Numbered from the stretch's first letter, positions 36,544 to 46,699 are shown. The stretch: 64,000 bases of DNA from Bacillus_BD sp963708895 (GCA_963708895.1 CAVPUE010000002.1:496001-560000); one strand, 5' to 3'. Program-made: numbers and translations. Notes: generated from the letters alone by a model not told the origin.

Positions 36544-37437
36544 ATGGATTCTAATCAAAAACCGACGTTAATGCTTGTTGATGGCATGGCCCTTCTGTTT
36601 AGAGCTTTTTTTGCAACATCTGTTACCGGACAGTTTATGATAAACTCTCAAGGAATTCCTACTAATGCTGTGAACGGATTTGTTAAGCATTTTTTTACGG
36701 CAATCTCATCATTTAAACCAAGTCATGTAGCGGTTTGTTGGGATATGGGAAGTAAAACATTTCGAAATGAAATATATCCTGAATATAAAGCGAACCGAGG
36801 AGAAGCACCATTAGAGTTAGTGCCACAATTTGATCTAGTCAAAGAGGTCGTAGAGACTTTTGATGTTCCGAATATTGGAATCAAAGGCTTTGAAGCGGAT
36901 GACTGTATTGGTACGATTGCGAAAGATGTCAAGAATGAAGCGGATGTTTGTATCTTAACAGGTGACCAAGATATTCTTCAACTCATTGAGGAAGAGATAT
37001 CCGTGATACTTTTAAAAAAAGGTTTTGGAAACTATCTTGTTCATAATCAAGAAAGCTTTTATCATGAAAAAGGCATTATGCCTAAACAAATGATCGATTT
37101 AAAAGCGTTTATGGGAGATCCAAGTGATAATTATCCTGGAGTCAAAGGAATTGGTGAAAAAACAGCTCTAAAACTTCTGCAACAGTATAAAGATGTTGAG
37201 GGAGTTGTGGCCAATTTAGATCAATTAACAAAATCACAGAAATCTAAAATCGAAAATGATATGGATATGCTGTATTTAAGTAGACAACTAGCAGAAATAA
37301 AATGTGATGTACCACTTCAGTACAATTTAGAGCAAGCGGCTTTTAATATGGATCGTCAAAAAGTGCTTTCTAAATTTGATGAGGTAGGTATGAAAGGGTT
37401 GCAACGTTTTATTGAAATTGAACAGGAATTAGCGTAA
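36544..37437 (+). CDS. ypcP: 5'-3' exonuclease YpcP (PolA N-terminal domain-like)
   Basis: Stand-alone FEN-type nuclease of 297 residues that can remove RNA primers. Acidic metal ligands occur in LMLVDGMALLFRAF, GFEADDCIGTIAK, ILTGDQDILQLI and FMGDPSDNYPGVKGIGEKTA, the last leading into the helix-hairpin-helix H3TH DNA-binding motif. AAGGAGTGATAAA precedes the start. It matches the B. subtilis ypcP slot next to sspL. Confidence 0.94.
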   Translation: MDSNQKPTLMLVDGMALLFRAFFATSVTGQFMINSQGIPTNAVNGFVKHFFTAISSFKPSHVAVCWDMGSKTFRNEIYPEYKANRGEAPLELVPQFDLVKEVVETFDVPNIGIKGFEADDCIGTIAKDVKNEADVCILTGDQDILQLIEEEISVILLKKGFGNYLVHNQESFYHEKGIMPKQMIDLKAFMGDPSDNYPGVKGIGEKTALKLLQQYKDVEGVVANLDQLTKSQKSKIENDMDMLYLSRQLAEIKCDVPLQYNLEQAAFNMDRQKVLSKFDEVGMKGLQRFIEIEQELA

Positions 37438-37441
37438 TGTT

Positions 37442-37470
37442 AAGCCTTCCATCATTGGAAGGCTTATTCT
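37442..37470 (+). terminator. Terminator of ypcP
   Basis: AAGCCTTCC/GGAAGGCTT stem with a 6-base loop; T-rich tail is modest. Confidence 0.65.
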
Positions 37471-37490
37471 AATAAGTACCTAGAATTACA

Positions 37491-37628
37491 TTATTTTGTA
37501 TTTTTCTTTTTAGCTGCATTTTCAAGCTTTGTTTTTGGCTCTTGTGCAAACTCCGCATCTTGACCATAGCCTTGAGGATTTACACCAGGAGCTTTAATGC
37601 CACGATTTTTTGAACGTTTATTACCCAT
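37491..37628 (-). CDS. sspL: Acid-soluble spore protein L
   Basis: 45-residue minor SASP: MGNKRSKNRGIKAPGVNPQG then DAEFAQEPKTKLENAAKKKNTK. The GVNPQG and PKTxLExxAKKxNTK blocks match SspL. Start 37628 follows GGGGGTG. It sits beside ypcP as in B. subtilis. Confidence 0.85.
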   Translation of the reverse strand: MGNKRSKNRGIKAPGVNPQGYGQDAEFAQEPKTKLENAAKKKNTK

Positions 37629-37711
37629 TAATTTCACCCCCATTTATAGTATTTCCGGTAAGAATAAATTCACTCTTTATTCTTCAAACTAAGAATTGAG
37701 GTGGTGAAATC

Positions 37712-38173
37712 ATGAATAAAGGTGTTTACATCGCTTTAATCAGTATCGGATTAGCACAAGCCTTAAAAATCCCAATCCATTTCTTTAAAACTCGAAAGTG
37801 GAAACCAAGTTTATTCTTTCAAACGGGTGGAATGCCGAGCTCACACTCGGCAGGGGTATCCTCTTTAAGTACATTTATTGCCCTTCGTAGAGGAATCCCC
37901 ACAATCGACTTTGCGCTTTCTCTCGTCTATGGTTTGATTGTCATGTATGATGCACAAGGGATTAGACGACAAACGGGTGAACTAACGTTAAAAGTCAATG
38001 ATATGGGGGAGCTGATTGATAAAGTTCATAGTGAGGAATCGATCCAATTTGAAGAAAAACCTCCTAAAAAACTGAAAGAAATGCTAGGTCATGAACCAGA
38101 AGAAGTCCTCGGTGGAGCCTTGCTTGGCATCATTACCGGAACAATCGGACATATAATTTTCAGAAAAAGATAG
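37712..38173 (+). CDS. Divergent PAP2 family membrane protein (YuiD-like)
   Basis: 153 residues, about four membrane segments, with FFQTGGMPSSHSAGVSSLS and GLIVMYDAQGIRRQTG, the signatures of the divergent PAP2/DUF212 family. It is related to acid phosphatases but lacks the full catalytic set. GAGGTGGTGAA precedes the start. Function unknown. Confidence 0.88.
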   Translation: MNKGVYIALISIGLAQALKIPIHFFKTRKWKPSLFFQTGGMPSSHSAGVSSLSTFIALRRGIPTIDFALSLVYGLIVMYDAQGIRRQTGELTLKVNDMGELIDKVHSEESIQFEEKPPKKLKEMLGHEPEEVLGGALLGIITGTIGHIIFRKR

Positions 38174-38234
38174 AAATTTGTCGGATAATAAGGTAATATG
38201 GAGAAGGAATAACTTGGGGAAGGAATGGATTAAT

Positions 38235-38504
38235 TTGAAAACAGTTTCACAGTATCTCGATTTTCTAGATAGTAAAGGATTTCATTTACATGAGGATGCG
38301 ATTGGCTTTATCCATTATGGAAAGCAATATACAAAAGCATCGGATGAATTAACAAACACTGCTATTGAATTAACTATTAAAGCTCAAAAAGAGTTTGATG
38401 GTAGCTTCTATCTCTCTTTATTAGAAACATTAGTTAAAAGTAAAGTGAGTACACGTGGTGGTGCTATTCGTTACGTAAAAGAATTCGAACTTGTGGCCAT
38501 TTAG
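38235..38504 (+). CDS. Small conserved Bacillaceae protein (possibly DUF6123)
   Basis: About 89 residues: VSQYLDFLDSKGFHLHEDAIGFIHYGK, then an amphipathic helical region ending VSTRGGAIRYVKEF. It resembles what I know as the DUF6123 family, with limited certainty. TTG 38235 follows GGGGAAGGA; TTG 38214 and TTG 38178 are longer alternatives. Follows the PAP2-like gene on the same strand. Function unknown. Confidence 0.6.
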   Translation: MKTVSQYLDFLDSKGFHLHEDAIGFIHYGKQYTKASDELTNTAIELTIKAQKEFDGSFYLSLLETLVKSKVSTRGGAIRYVKEFELVAI

Positions 38505-38585
38505 TTTTATCAAATTAAACCATATCTATACAGCCTTTTTACACAATGAAATGATATATATGGTTCTATTCAGAAGAAAACACCT

Positions 38586-38616
38586 GAACACCTGCTCTAT
38601 TAAAGAGTAGGTGTTC
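38586..38616. terminator. Terminator between the small protein gene and rnhA
   Basis: GAACACCTGCTCT/AGAGTAGGTGTTC stem between convergent genes; it overlaps the rnhA stop. Confidence 0.75.
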
Positions 38617-39019
38617 AATTTCTTTTCTTTCGTGATCGCACAATCGCATTTCTTGCCAATTCATCGGCATTTTTATTTTCACTGCTTGGTATCCATTTTA
38701 AAAAAAATAAATCAAATTGCTTTGTTAACGTTAAAGCTTTTTCAAGTAAGGGAGAATATAATTTGTTTTTGACAAACTCTTTTTCAATGGCTCGATTGAC
38801 CAGTTGGGAATCAGTGCGAAAAGAAACCACTTTATATTCTTTTTCAATACAAATTTCTAAAGCGATGATAAAGGCATGAAATTCTGCTTCATGATTGCTC
38901 ATATCGTCTAATGGAATCGAATAACTTTCTGGCAGCTTATTGGCCTTAATAAAAATACCTGCACCACTTGGGCCAGGATTACCCGCACTTGCACCATCAA
39001 AGTATATTTCAATCATCAT
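38615..39019 (-). CDS. rnhA: RNase HI-like protein (YpdQ type)
   Basis: 134 residues with the RNase H carboxylate set: Asp in IYFDGASAGNPGPSGAG, Glu in SNHEAEFHAF, Asp in FRTDSQLVN and Asp in NADELARNA. These are the residues needed for cleavage of RNA in RNA/DNA hybrids. B. subtilis YpdQ, at the same place, has this form, although its RNase H activity is uncertain. GGAGGTTATC precedes the start. Confidence 0.85.
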   Translation of the reverse strand: MMIEIYFDGASAGNPGPSGAGIFIKANKLPESYSIPLDDMSNHEAEFHAFIIALEICIEKEYKVVSFRTDSQLVNRAIEKEFVKNKLYSPLLEKALTLTKQFDLFFLKWIPSSENKNADELARNAIVRSRKKRN

Positions 39020-39271
39020 GATAACCTCCTGTATTTCTTTATTACTGTAAATCTGAAAATCAATTTTTATATCTATTTAGAACCATTTAAACATGAAAAA
39101 GTAAGTATTTCTTGGAATTTAGTTAACGGAAAAAGTATAAACTAAATATCATCAACATAAAAGTGGTCTAAGTAGATTTCAATGTTCAAAATAGCGAATA
39201 TTTGGCATACTAATCATATATACATAGCTAAAATGATGAATATATGATGGGATGAAAGGTTGCAGATTTTG

Positions 39272-39929
39272 ATGAAATATAAAATTGAATGGTCATATAA
39301 ATTAAAAGGGAAAGAAAATATTTATTTTACTTCAGATTGGCTTGATTGCGGAAATAGCTATTACTGCAGGGGAAGATATCGAGAAGTCTGGAAAAGTAAG
39401 TGAGTTACATTTCTATGATGAAATGGGTCAAGAGTGGAATTTAAAAGAAATGAAAAAACTAGTGACTGAGGTAGAAGAAGAACCACATGAAGTCATGGTT
39501 TATTTTGATGGTGGATTTAATAAGCAAACGCTTCAAGCTGGATTAGGAATCGTCATCTATTACAAACAAGGTAAAAAGAAATATCGGTTAAGGGTAAATG
39601 AGTTAATACATCAGATGGATACGAATAATGAAGCTGAATATGCGGCCTTTCATTATGCGTTGAATGTACTAGAAGAGCTTGGTGTTAGCCAAGTGCCTTG
39701 TGATTTTAAAGGGGATTCACAAGTAGTCTTAAAACAACTTGCAGGAGAATGGCCATGCTATGAAGAAAACTTAAACAGATGGCTAGATCGCATTGAAGAT
39801 AAAATCAAAAAGATGGGGTTAAAACCACGCTATCAACCAATACCTAGAAATGAAAATAAGGAAGCAGATAAGCTTGCCACACAAGCTCTAGAAGGTAAAG
39901 TCATACATAGTAAAATGCAGTTATTATAA
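39272..39929 (+). pseudogene. ypeP: RNase H-like protein YpeP, frameshifted
   Basis: N-terminal small domain (KIEWSYKLKGKENIYFTSDWL) joined to an RNase H-like domain: VMVYFDGGFNKQTLQAGLG, NNEAEYAAFHYAL, FKGDSQVV and NKEADKLATQAL. The true start ATG 39272 is in a different frame from the main body. Dropping one T of TT near 39344 gives WLDAEIAITAGEDIEKSG and a 218-residue protein. The second RNase H-like gene in a row, divergent from rnhA, as in B. subtilis ypdQ/ypeP. Confidence 0.82.
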
Positions 39930-39960
39930 TCGTTATTTTTCTCACAGGGGTGGTGAATCA

Positions 39961-40141
39961 ATGAAACGAAAAGACATATTTAATGAAGTTGAAGCGATTT
40001 TAGAATCGATATTGTGAAGATTGTTTTCTTTATAAACAAAATCGAAAAGATAAAGGAAGAAATTTTGCACATAAATTTTGTATTTCACAATGCACAGTGG
40101 GGGAGAAGATTCGCCAATGTGGGGAAAAACTAATACGCTAA
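39961..40141 (+). pseudogene. ypeQ: Zinc-finger protein YpeQ, frameshifted
   Basis: Very short reading frame that makes sense only if one A is removed near 40010. It then reads MKRKDIFNEVEAILES then YCEDCFLYKQNRKDKGRNFA, HKFCISQCTVGEKIRQCG and ends at TAA 40139-40141 after 59 residues. The C-x2-C...H-x2-C-x3-C pattern is the zf-C2HCIx2C domain; B. subtilis YpeQ has the same size and position. As written the gene stops after 18 codons. GGGGTGGTG precedes the start. Confidence 0.78.
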
Positions 40142-40153
40142 TGAAATAGTAAA

Positions 40154-40178
40154 GAGGCTGACAATAGAAGTCAGCCTC
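40154..40178 (-). terminator. Terminator of the cold-shock gene
   Basis: GAGGCTGAC/GTCAGCCTC stem, followed on the minus strand by TTTACTATTTC. Confidence 0.75.
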
Positions 40179-40204
40179 GAAAGTTTGTATATTATTATGA
40201 ATAA

Positions 40205-40405
40205 TTATAGTTTTACAACGTTGGATGCTTGAGGTCCACGGTTTCCTTCAACGATTTCAAAAGAAACTTCTTGGCCTTCTTCTAATGATTTGAATCCGTC
40301 ACCTTCGATAGCTGTGAAGTGTACGAATACATCGTCTCCACCTTCAACTTCGATAAATCCAAAACCTTTTTCATTGTTAAACCATTTTACTTTACCGTTT
40401 TGCAT
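40205..40405 (-). CDS. Cold shock protein (CspD/CspB type)
   Basis: 66-residue OB-fold RNA chaperone: MQNGKVKWFNNEKGFGFIEV with RNP1 KGFGFIEV and RNP2 DVFVHFTAI, ending NRGPQASNVVKL. ATG 40405 follows TTAGGAGG. An upstream in-frame ATG at 40474 lies in the leader and is not used. Neighbouring ypeQ and ypeP suggest it is the cspD orthologue. Its transcript has a leader of about 120 nt, typical of cold-shock genes. Confidence 0.96.
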   Translation of the reverse strand: MQNGKVKWFNNEKGFGFIEVEGGDDVFVHFTAIEGDGFKSLEEGQEVSFEIVEGNRGPQASNVVKL

Positions 40406-40532
40406 GTTTACTTTTCCTCCTAAGCCTTTCAAGACACGTATGCGTCTAAAAAAATAAATATTATCATTGCACAAAATATAATATTACTATTATTAACTCT
40501 AGTGGAAATATATTCTGTTAAATGATGTCTAT

Positions 40533-40561
40533 AATATACATGAAGAAACGCTTTCAGTCAA
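40533..40561 (-). promoter_or_regulatory. Sigma-A promoter of the cold-shock gene
   Basis: Minus-strand -35 TTGACT (40561-40556), 17-bp spacer, -10 TATATT (40538-40533); start near 40526. The spacer contains TGAAAGCGTTTCTT, a weak cre-like left half. The rest of the 40406-40758 gap holds the leader and the AT-rich topB promoter region; no gene is seen. Confidence 0.65.
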
Positions 40562-40758
40562 GGTTTCCAAGGGCAAAAGCCCTCAAGGAAATTAAGACAA
40601 ATTTCGTCAACTTTCATAGAATTCCAATGATCTAGATTCTATATAATCGTCCTTGTTTATTATTATTAGATTATTTTATTATAATAAAAAAGAGGGGAAT
40701 TCGTGTATAATGAATGATATTACACGGATTACTATTATTATGGATAAGGAGTAAGATA

Positions 40759-42906
40759 ATGAAGCTCATAATTGCGGAAAAACCTGATCAAGGAATGACG
40801 CTTGCTTCTATTTTTAAAACGAAAAAGTCACAAGGATATTTGGAAATCCTACCTAATGATCTATTTCCAGATGGTGGATTTGTGACTTGGGCTATTGGTC
40901 ATATCTGTCAGCTCGTTTCCCCTGAAAAATATGAACCCTCATGGAAAAAGTGGACACTTGAAGCATTACCGATGATCCCTGCGCATTTTCAATATGAGAT
41001 AACGAAAGATAAAGCGAAGCAGTTTGCCGTTATCCAAAAACTTATTTCAGATCCACGAGTGACCGAAATCATTCATGCTGGAGATGCTGGAAGAGAAGGG
41101 GAGTTAATTGTCCGAAACATCCTTCGTTTAACAAAATCGCGTCAACCAATGAAACGACTCTGGATTTCCTCCTTAACCCCTAAATCGATCAAAGAAGGTT
41201 TTCAGTCTTTATTAGATGAATCAGATACAAAAAATTTGTACTTTGAGGCCTATACAAGGGCATGTGCAGATTGGGTCGTGGGTATGAATGCCTCCAGATT
41301 ATATAGTCTCCTGTTGCAGCAAAAGGGCTTTTCTGATGTATTCTCTGTGGGAAGAGTGCAAACACCTACACTTGCCTTAATTGTTAAAAGAGAGCGTGAA
41401 ATTGAACAATTTGTTTCCGAGCCATTTTGGGAAGTACAAGCCGAGTTTAAAATAGAAGGAAAAAAATATAAAGGGAAATGGGAAAAAGATGGTGAATCAA
41501 GAATAAAAACAAAAGAAATGGCAGAAAAAATCGCCAGTTTTTGTGAAAAAAAACCAGCAGAAGTCGCTGATGTAGTGGCAGAAAGAAAAGACTATTTACC
41601 ACCGTTATTGTACAACCTATCTGCACTACAGGCAGAAGCAAACCGTTTATTTAAATTTCCACCTAAAAAAACACTGGATGTACTACAGAAACTTTATCAA
41701 AGAGGTATTGTGTCGTATCCGCGTTCTGATTCCAGGTATGTCACAGAAGGGGAGGCAGAAATGTTTCCAGATACTTTGCAAAAAATATCTGCCATCCCGC
41801 AATATGCTGACTTTTTCCCCTTACCGATTGGGTCACTGCAAAATAACAAACGGTATGTAAATGATAAAAAAGTAACTGATCACTATGCAATTATTCCAAC
41901 TGAACAAGTTCCAAATGTAGCTTCTTTAAATGCGGATGAGCAAAAGCTTTATGATTTAGTTGTTAAAAGCTTAATTGCCGCGCATTATGAAAAAGCAGTC
42001 TATGAATATACGACCATTACAACACTTGTAGATGGTAGGGCTGTATTTATTTCAAAAGGAAAGGTTCGTTTGCAGGAAGGCTGGAGAAAAGTCATTCCTC
42101 CTTATGAAAAGGATAAAGATCCCGTGCTCCCACAGCTTACGAAAGGGGAGACCGGTACGGTTACAAACACGACAGTTAAGGAAAGTAAAACACAGCCACC
42201 CAAGCGCTACACAGAAGGTCAATTAATTACTTTAATGAAGAGTGCTGGAAAGCAAATCGAAGACAAAGAACTTGAAAAAGTTTTAATGAAAACCGAAGGA
42301 CTTGGGACAGAGGCCACTCGTGCAGGCATTATTACGATGCTGAAGGATCGAAAATATATTGAAGTGAAGAAAAATGTCGTGTATGCCACATCAAAAGCTG
42401 TCATTTTGATTGATGCAATCGGAAATGAATTATTAGCATCGCCGGAAATGACCGCAAAATGGGAGCGGCGTTTAAAAGAGATATCAGAAGGTAGCGCATC
42501 ACCAAAGGCATTTATGGATAATACCAATAAAATGATTTCCCATCTTATTACGGTAACGATTCAAGACGCAAATAAATGGGTGTTTGAAGATGAAGTAAAA
42601 GAGTCTTTTGTACCAAGAACATTTAAAAAGTCATCACCAACAAAATTAGGAACTTGTAAGTTATGTGGTGGGTCTATCATTGATAAGGGCAGTTTCTATG
42701 GATGCTCAAATTATCAAAAGTCAGGATGTAAGTTTACAATTTCAAAGAAAATAAAAGGGAAGTCGATCACACAAAAACAAGTGAAAAAACTGCTGAGTGA
42801 AGGTGTAACAGATATCATTGAGGGTTTCAATGGTAAAGAGAAAGAATTTGCTGCTAAAATTAAATGGGATGAAAACGAGAAAAGAATTCAATTCGTTTTT
42901 TCATAA
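40759..42906 (+). CDS. topB: DNA topoisomerase III
   Basis: Type IA topoisomerase that decatenates DNA. TOPRIM domain MKLIIAEKPDQGMTLASIF and IIHAGDAGREGELIV; active-site Tyr in RGIVSYPRSDSRYV; core domains; C-terminal zinc ribbon CKLCGGSI...YGCSNYQKSGC. ATG 40759 follows AAGGAG; the frame is open 15 codons further upstream without a site. The product is 715 residues, close to the B. subtilis enzyme (727). Confidence 0.95.
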   Translation: MKLIIAEKPDQGMTLASIFKTKKSQGYLEILPNDLFPDGGFVTWAIGHICQLVSPEKYEPSWKKWTLEALPMIPAHFQYEITKDKAKQFAVIQKLISDPRVTEIIHAGDAGREGELIVRNILRLTKSRQPMKRLWISSLTPKSIKEGFQSLLDESDTKNLYFEAYTRACADWVVGMNASRLYSLLLQQKGFSDVFSVGRVQTPTLALIVKREREIEQFVSEPFWEVQAEFKIEGKKYKGKWEKDGESRIKTKEMAEKIASFCEKKPAEVADVVAERKDYLPPLLYNLSALQAEANRLFKFPPKKTLDVLQKLYQRGIVSYPRSDSRYVTEGEAEMFPDTLQKISAIPQYADFFPLPIGSLQNNKRYVNDKKVTDHYAIIPTEQVPNVASLNADEQKLYDLVVKSLIAAHYEKAVYEYTTITTLVDGRAVFISKGKVRLQEGWRKVIPPYEKDKDPVLPQLTKGETGTVTNTTVKESKTQPPKRYTEGQLITLMKSAGKQIEDKELEKVLMKTEGLGTEATRAGIITMLKDRKYIEVKKNVVYATSKAVILIDAIGNELLASPEMTAKWERRLKEISEGSASPKAFMDNTNKMISHLITVTIQDANKWVFEDEVKESFVPRTFKKSSPTKLGTCKLCGGSIIDKGSFYGCSNYQKSGCKFTISKKIKGKSITQKQVKKLLSEGVTDIIEGFNGKEKEFAAKIKWDENEKRIQFVFS

Positions 42907-42920
42907 AACAGTTTTGCTTA

Positions 42921-42962
42921 AAGAACCGAATCCTTTATGATGGATGATCGGTTCTTTTTCTT
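42921..42962 (+). terminator. Terminator of topB
   Basis: AAGAACCGA/TCGGTTCTT stem followed by TTTTC. Confidence 0.8.
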
Positions 42963-43058
42963 TTTTCATTAAAAGTTTGTTCATAATTTATTCATATCTC
43001 CTCGGTAAGATGAAATTAAATAAAGTGATGAAAGATTACTAAGAGGAGGAAATGTGAG

Positions 43059-44321
43059 ATGAATCCATTAGATGAACAAAACGATAGTCAAATAGAAGAA
43101 ACCAATAGACAAACAAGAAAAGGAAAAAGTAGATTTAGAGGATGGTTGACTACACTAGCAGGTGGAATTATTGGTTCTGTCCTGACATTAACAGTGGTTC
43201 CATACACCCCTTATTTTGAAACCTTTGCAAATGAAACTGGACAACAACTAACTCAAACTGGCTCAAACAGCGGGTTAAATGTACAACAAACAGCTGCCAC
43301 AAACAATTCATCAACGATATCAGATATGGTAGCAGATGCTTCTAAATCCATTGTTGGCATTGTCAATATGCAAACACAAGTACAAAGATATCAACGAGGT
43401 TTTTTTGATCAAAATGCTAGTACCTCTGAACCTGTAGAAAATGGATCTGGTACAGGAGTTATTTTTAAGAAGGATCGTGATTATGCCTATATTGTTACGA
43501 ATAATCATGTTATTGAAGGAGCAGAAGAAATAGAGATAACGGTACATGGTGGCGAGAAAACAACTGCCGAGTTAATCGGAACTGATTCTTTGACAGATAT
43601 TGCCGTATTAAAAATTGATTCGAAATATGCAACCAATCTATTAGCGTTTGGTGATTCAAGTACTTTAAGAGCGGGGGAAACAGTCTTAGCGATTGGAAAT
43701 CCACTTGGACTTGATTTGTCAAATACCGTTACTCAAGGAATCGTCAGTGCTGTAGATCGGACAATTGAGGTGTCTACATCAGCAGGAAATTGGGATTTAA
43801 ATGTCATTCAAACAGATGCAGCGATTAATCCAGGTAATAGTGGTGGTGCTTTAGTCAATACGAGCGGTCAATTAATCGGACTTAATAGCTTAAAAATTGC
43901 TGATGACGGTGTAGAAGGATTAGGTTTTGCGATTCCAAGTAAGACCATAGTACCTATTATTGATGAAATTATGGAAAAAGGTAAAGTAGAAAGGCCATAC
44001 ATTGGGGTAGGATTAGCCGATCTTACGCAAATACCACAAATGTATTTGCAAAATCTTCCTGAAGAAGTGGAAGGAGGGGCGATTGTTACAAATGTAGATT
44101 CAAATTCAGCTGCTGCTAAAGCAGGTATTTCAAGTTCAAGATGTGATTGTTTCAATTAATGGTACAAAAATTAAGGATTCAAATGATTTAAGAAAATATT
44201 TATATACAGAACTGGAAGTTGGGGATAAAGCCCAATTAGAAGTTTATCGTGGCAATGAAAAATTTCAGTACAATTAGAATTAATAAGTAACAGTGGGCAA
44301 GCATCATCTAATAATAAATGA
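43059..44321 (+). pseudogene. HtrA/DegP-type membrane serine protease, two frameshifts in the PDZ domain
   Basis: Quality-control protease anchored by one N-terminal helix (about residues 28-50) with the catalytic domain outside. Triad: His in TNNHVIEGAEE, Asp in LTDIAVLKID, Ser in NPGNSGGALVN. The PDZ domain starts at YIGVGLADL. An extra T near 44128 throws it out of frame. The expected IQVQDVIVSINGTKIKD lies in the next frame. A missing A near 44260 must be restored to reach EKISVQLELISNSG and TGA 44319-44321. Net length 420 residues. The protease core is intact. It leads an apparent operon with a two-component system, like the htrB/cssRS locus. Confidence 0.88.
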
Positions 44322-44433
44322 ATAAATAAAAATGAGGGAGCAGTTCTTGCTTCCTTTTTTGTGTAGGTTGAATACAATTTGAATTATAATAAACATAATG
44401 GTTTTTATGAAAGTTCCTAGGAGATGGAGTCAA

Positions 44434-45139
44434 ATGAAGATTTTAGTAATCGAAGATAATGAAAGTGTTGCTTCCATGCTAGAAATGTTTTTTCTAAAAG
44501 AAGGAATAGAAGGAGAGTTTGTTAGCGATGGATTGGAGGGCTATCAACGCTGTCAAACAGGGGAGTGGGATGTGATTATCATTGATTGGATGCTCCCTAG
44601 TATGGATGGCATGACGATTTGTCGAAAATTACGAGAAGAGAAAAATTCAAGTTCCGATTATTATGTTAACAGCAAAAGATAGTGAATCCGATCAAGTTCT
44701 AGGTTTGGAAATGGGAGCGGATGATTATGTGACAAAGCCATTTAGTCCACTAGCCTTAATGGCAAGAATTAAAGCTGTTACACGTCGTTATCAAGCAAAC
44801 ACTAAGGGGCAGGCAACCAGTACGGTTATTAAAACAGAGTATTTTGAGATTAATAAAGATACTCGTGAAGTTTTTCTGAATGGACAACCCATTACCAATT
44901 TAACCCCAAAAGAATTTGATCTCCTTTATTATTTTGCCGGACATCCTAAACAAGTATTTTCTCGAGAACAATTGCTTGATCATGTCTGGGGTTATGAATT
45001 TTATGGTGATGAACGAACGGTGGATGTTCATATTAAGAGGCTACGGAAAAAAGTTGGAACTTCTAATCAACCATTCTTTCATACGGTATGGGGAGTAGGG
45101 TATAAATTTGATGAGGTATTAGTTATTCATGAAATTTAA
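44434..45139 (+). pseudogene. OmpR-family response regulator, frameshifted
   Basis: Receiver domain MKILVIEDNES with phospho-Asp in VIIIDWMLPSMDG, Thr in MLTAKDS and Lys in VTKPFSP; winged-helix domain LTPKEFDLLYYF...ERTVDVHIKRLRKKVG. One extra T in AGTTCCG near 44653 splits it after residue 73. Removing it gives SSPIIMLTAKD and 234 residues. ATG 44434 follows AGGAGATGGAG; an upstream ATG at 44398 is not used. Next to an HtrA protease and a sensor kinase, so an envelope or secretion stress role (CssR-like) is inferred; I cannot assign the exact orthologue. Confidence 0.87.
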
Positions 45140-46524
45140 ATATATTTACCAACAAATTAGTAGTCATCTCAGCATTATTATCGTCGCATTTATTGTTTTA
45201 AGTTTATTTTTTTCCCATTATGTTGAAACATTAGTGTATAAAAATAAAGCTGAAGAATTATCAGAGTATGGTCAAAATATCATGAAAGATTTAGAAATGA
45301 GGATTGATTGATCGAGAAGTGTTATCCGATTACAGTCATATTTTAGCGGGCAGGAAAATTGAGTATATGATTTTTGATGGGGATAGAAGAATTATTTATC
45401 CGACTAATGGACGTATTATTTTAAAAGATGAGGAATGGAATAAAATCAAGGAAGGTCAGACTGTCATCGTCAAACAAGACAGGAACAGATTTGATCAAGC
45501 TGTAACATTTGTACTGCTTCCGTATATCCGAAATGGAACCTTTTTAGGAGGAATCCTACTTGCCTCGCCTATCAGTGGTTCAAGAGAAATGATTTCGCAA
45601 ATTAATCAATATTTATGGTATGCCGTCATGATCGCACTTGTTGTAGCCATCATATTGAGCTGGCTACTATCAAAAATTCATGTCAATCGAATTAAAAGAC
45701 TTCAAGAAGCTACTTCATTAGTTGCTGCAGGAGATTATACCGTAAGATTACCTTCTTCCAACTTCGATGAAATTGGTGAACTTGGAGAAGATTTTAATGA
45801 AATGGTTGAGAAACTTTATCAATCAAATGAAGAAATTGAAAGTCTAGAAAATCGGAGACGTCAATTCATAGCAGATGTTTCCCATGAATTACGAACTCCA
45901 TTAACAACCATAAATGGAGTCATTCAAGGAATCAAAAATGATATGATTGTAGAGGAAGAGAAAGAAAAAGGGATTCAATTGGTTAGTAAAGAAACAAATC
46001 GATTAATTCGGCTTGTAAATGAAAATCTTGATTATGAAAAGATACGATCCAATCAAGTGAAATTAATGATAACGGAAATTGAACTTGTAGAAGTTCTTGA
46101 AATTATCAAAGATCAATTAGAAATATTGGCAGATGAAAAGAATAATAAAATTCTTGTAGAAGTTGAAGATCATGTGATGGTTCACGCAGATTATGACCGG
46201 CTTGTTCAAATTTTGATTAATATAACCAAAAATAGTATCCAATTCACGGAAAATGGCAGAATTACTTTAAGAGGTAAAGCGGGAATAAGGGAAACAATCA
46301 TTGAGATTGAAGATACTGGTATTGGAATGGATCCAAAGGAAATAGAGAATATTTGGCGAAGGTTTTATAAAGCAGATTTATCTCGAACGACAAATCCTTA
46401 TGGAGAATTTGGCTTAGGCTTATCCATTGTGAAAAAGTTAGTTCAACTTCATAATGGAGATATAATTGTTTCAAGTGAACAGGGACTTGGAACAAAGTTT
46501 GTGATTACATTTCCTTTTAGATAA
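45129..46524 (+). pseudogene. Sensor histidine kinase, broken by a 4-bp duplication
   Basis: Two membrane helices (about 12-32 and 155-180) flank an extracytoplasmic sensor. Then HAMP, H-box FIADVSHELRTPLTTINGV, N-box LINITKNSIQFT, G1 DTGIGMD and G2 GEFGLGLSIVKKL. The frame breaks near 45309 where TGAT is duplicated (ATTGATTGATCGAG). With one copy it reads MRIDREVLSDYSHIL and is 463 residues. A 4-bp tandem duplication is less easily a sequencing error than a homopolymer slip. The start overlaps the end of the regulator gene, so the pair is cotranslated. Confidence 0.9.
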
Positions 46525-46563
46525 ACACAAAATGAATAAAATCGAAAGTAGAAAAGTAGAACA

Positions 46564-46625
46564 TATAGAAGGGAACAGAGTTTACTCCATGTGCTGGAAT
46601 CTCTTGTTTCACTTTCTCTTCTATA
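46564..46625. repeat. Imperfect 62-nt hairpin upstream of mntR
   Basis: TATAGAAG (46564-46571) pairs with CTTCTATA (46618-46625), and AACAGAG (46574-46580) with CTCTTGTT (46601-46608). No T run follows, so it is not a normal terminator. It lies between the kinase gene and mntR. Confidence 0.45.
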
Positions 46626-46699
46626 GTAATATTTAAAGTATAGAATAAAAAAATATGCAACAGTATAAATAAAGCGTTTGCATTTTCGGAGGGAAACAG

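Noticed and set aside
40541..40554. cre box at the cold-shock promoter
   Set aside because: Only the left half fits the consensus; three of the last positions mismatch.
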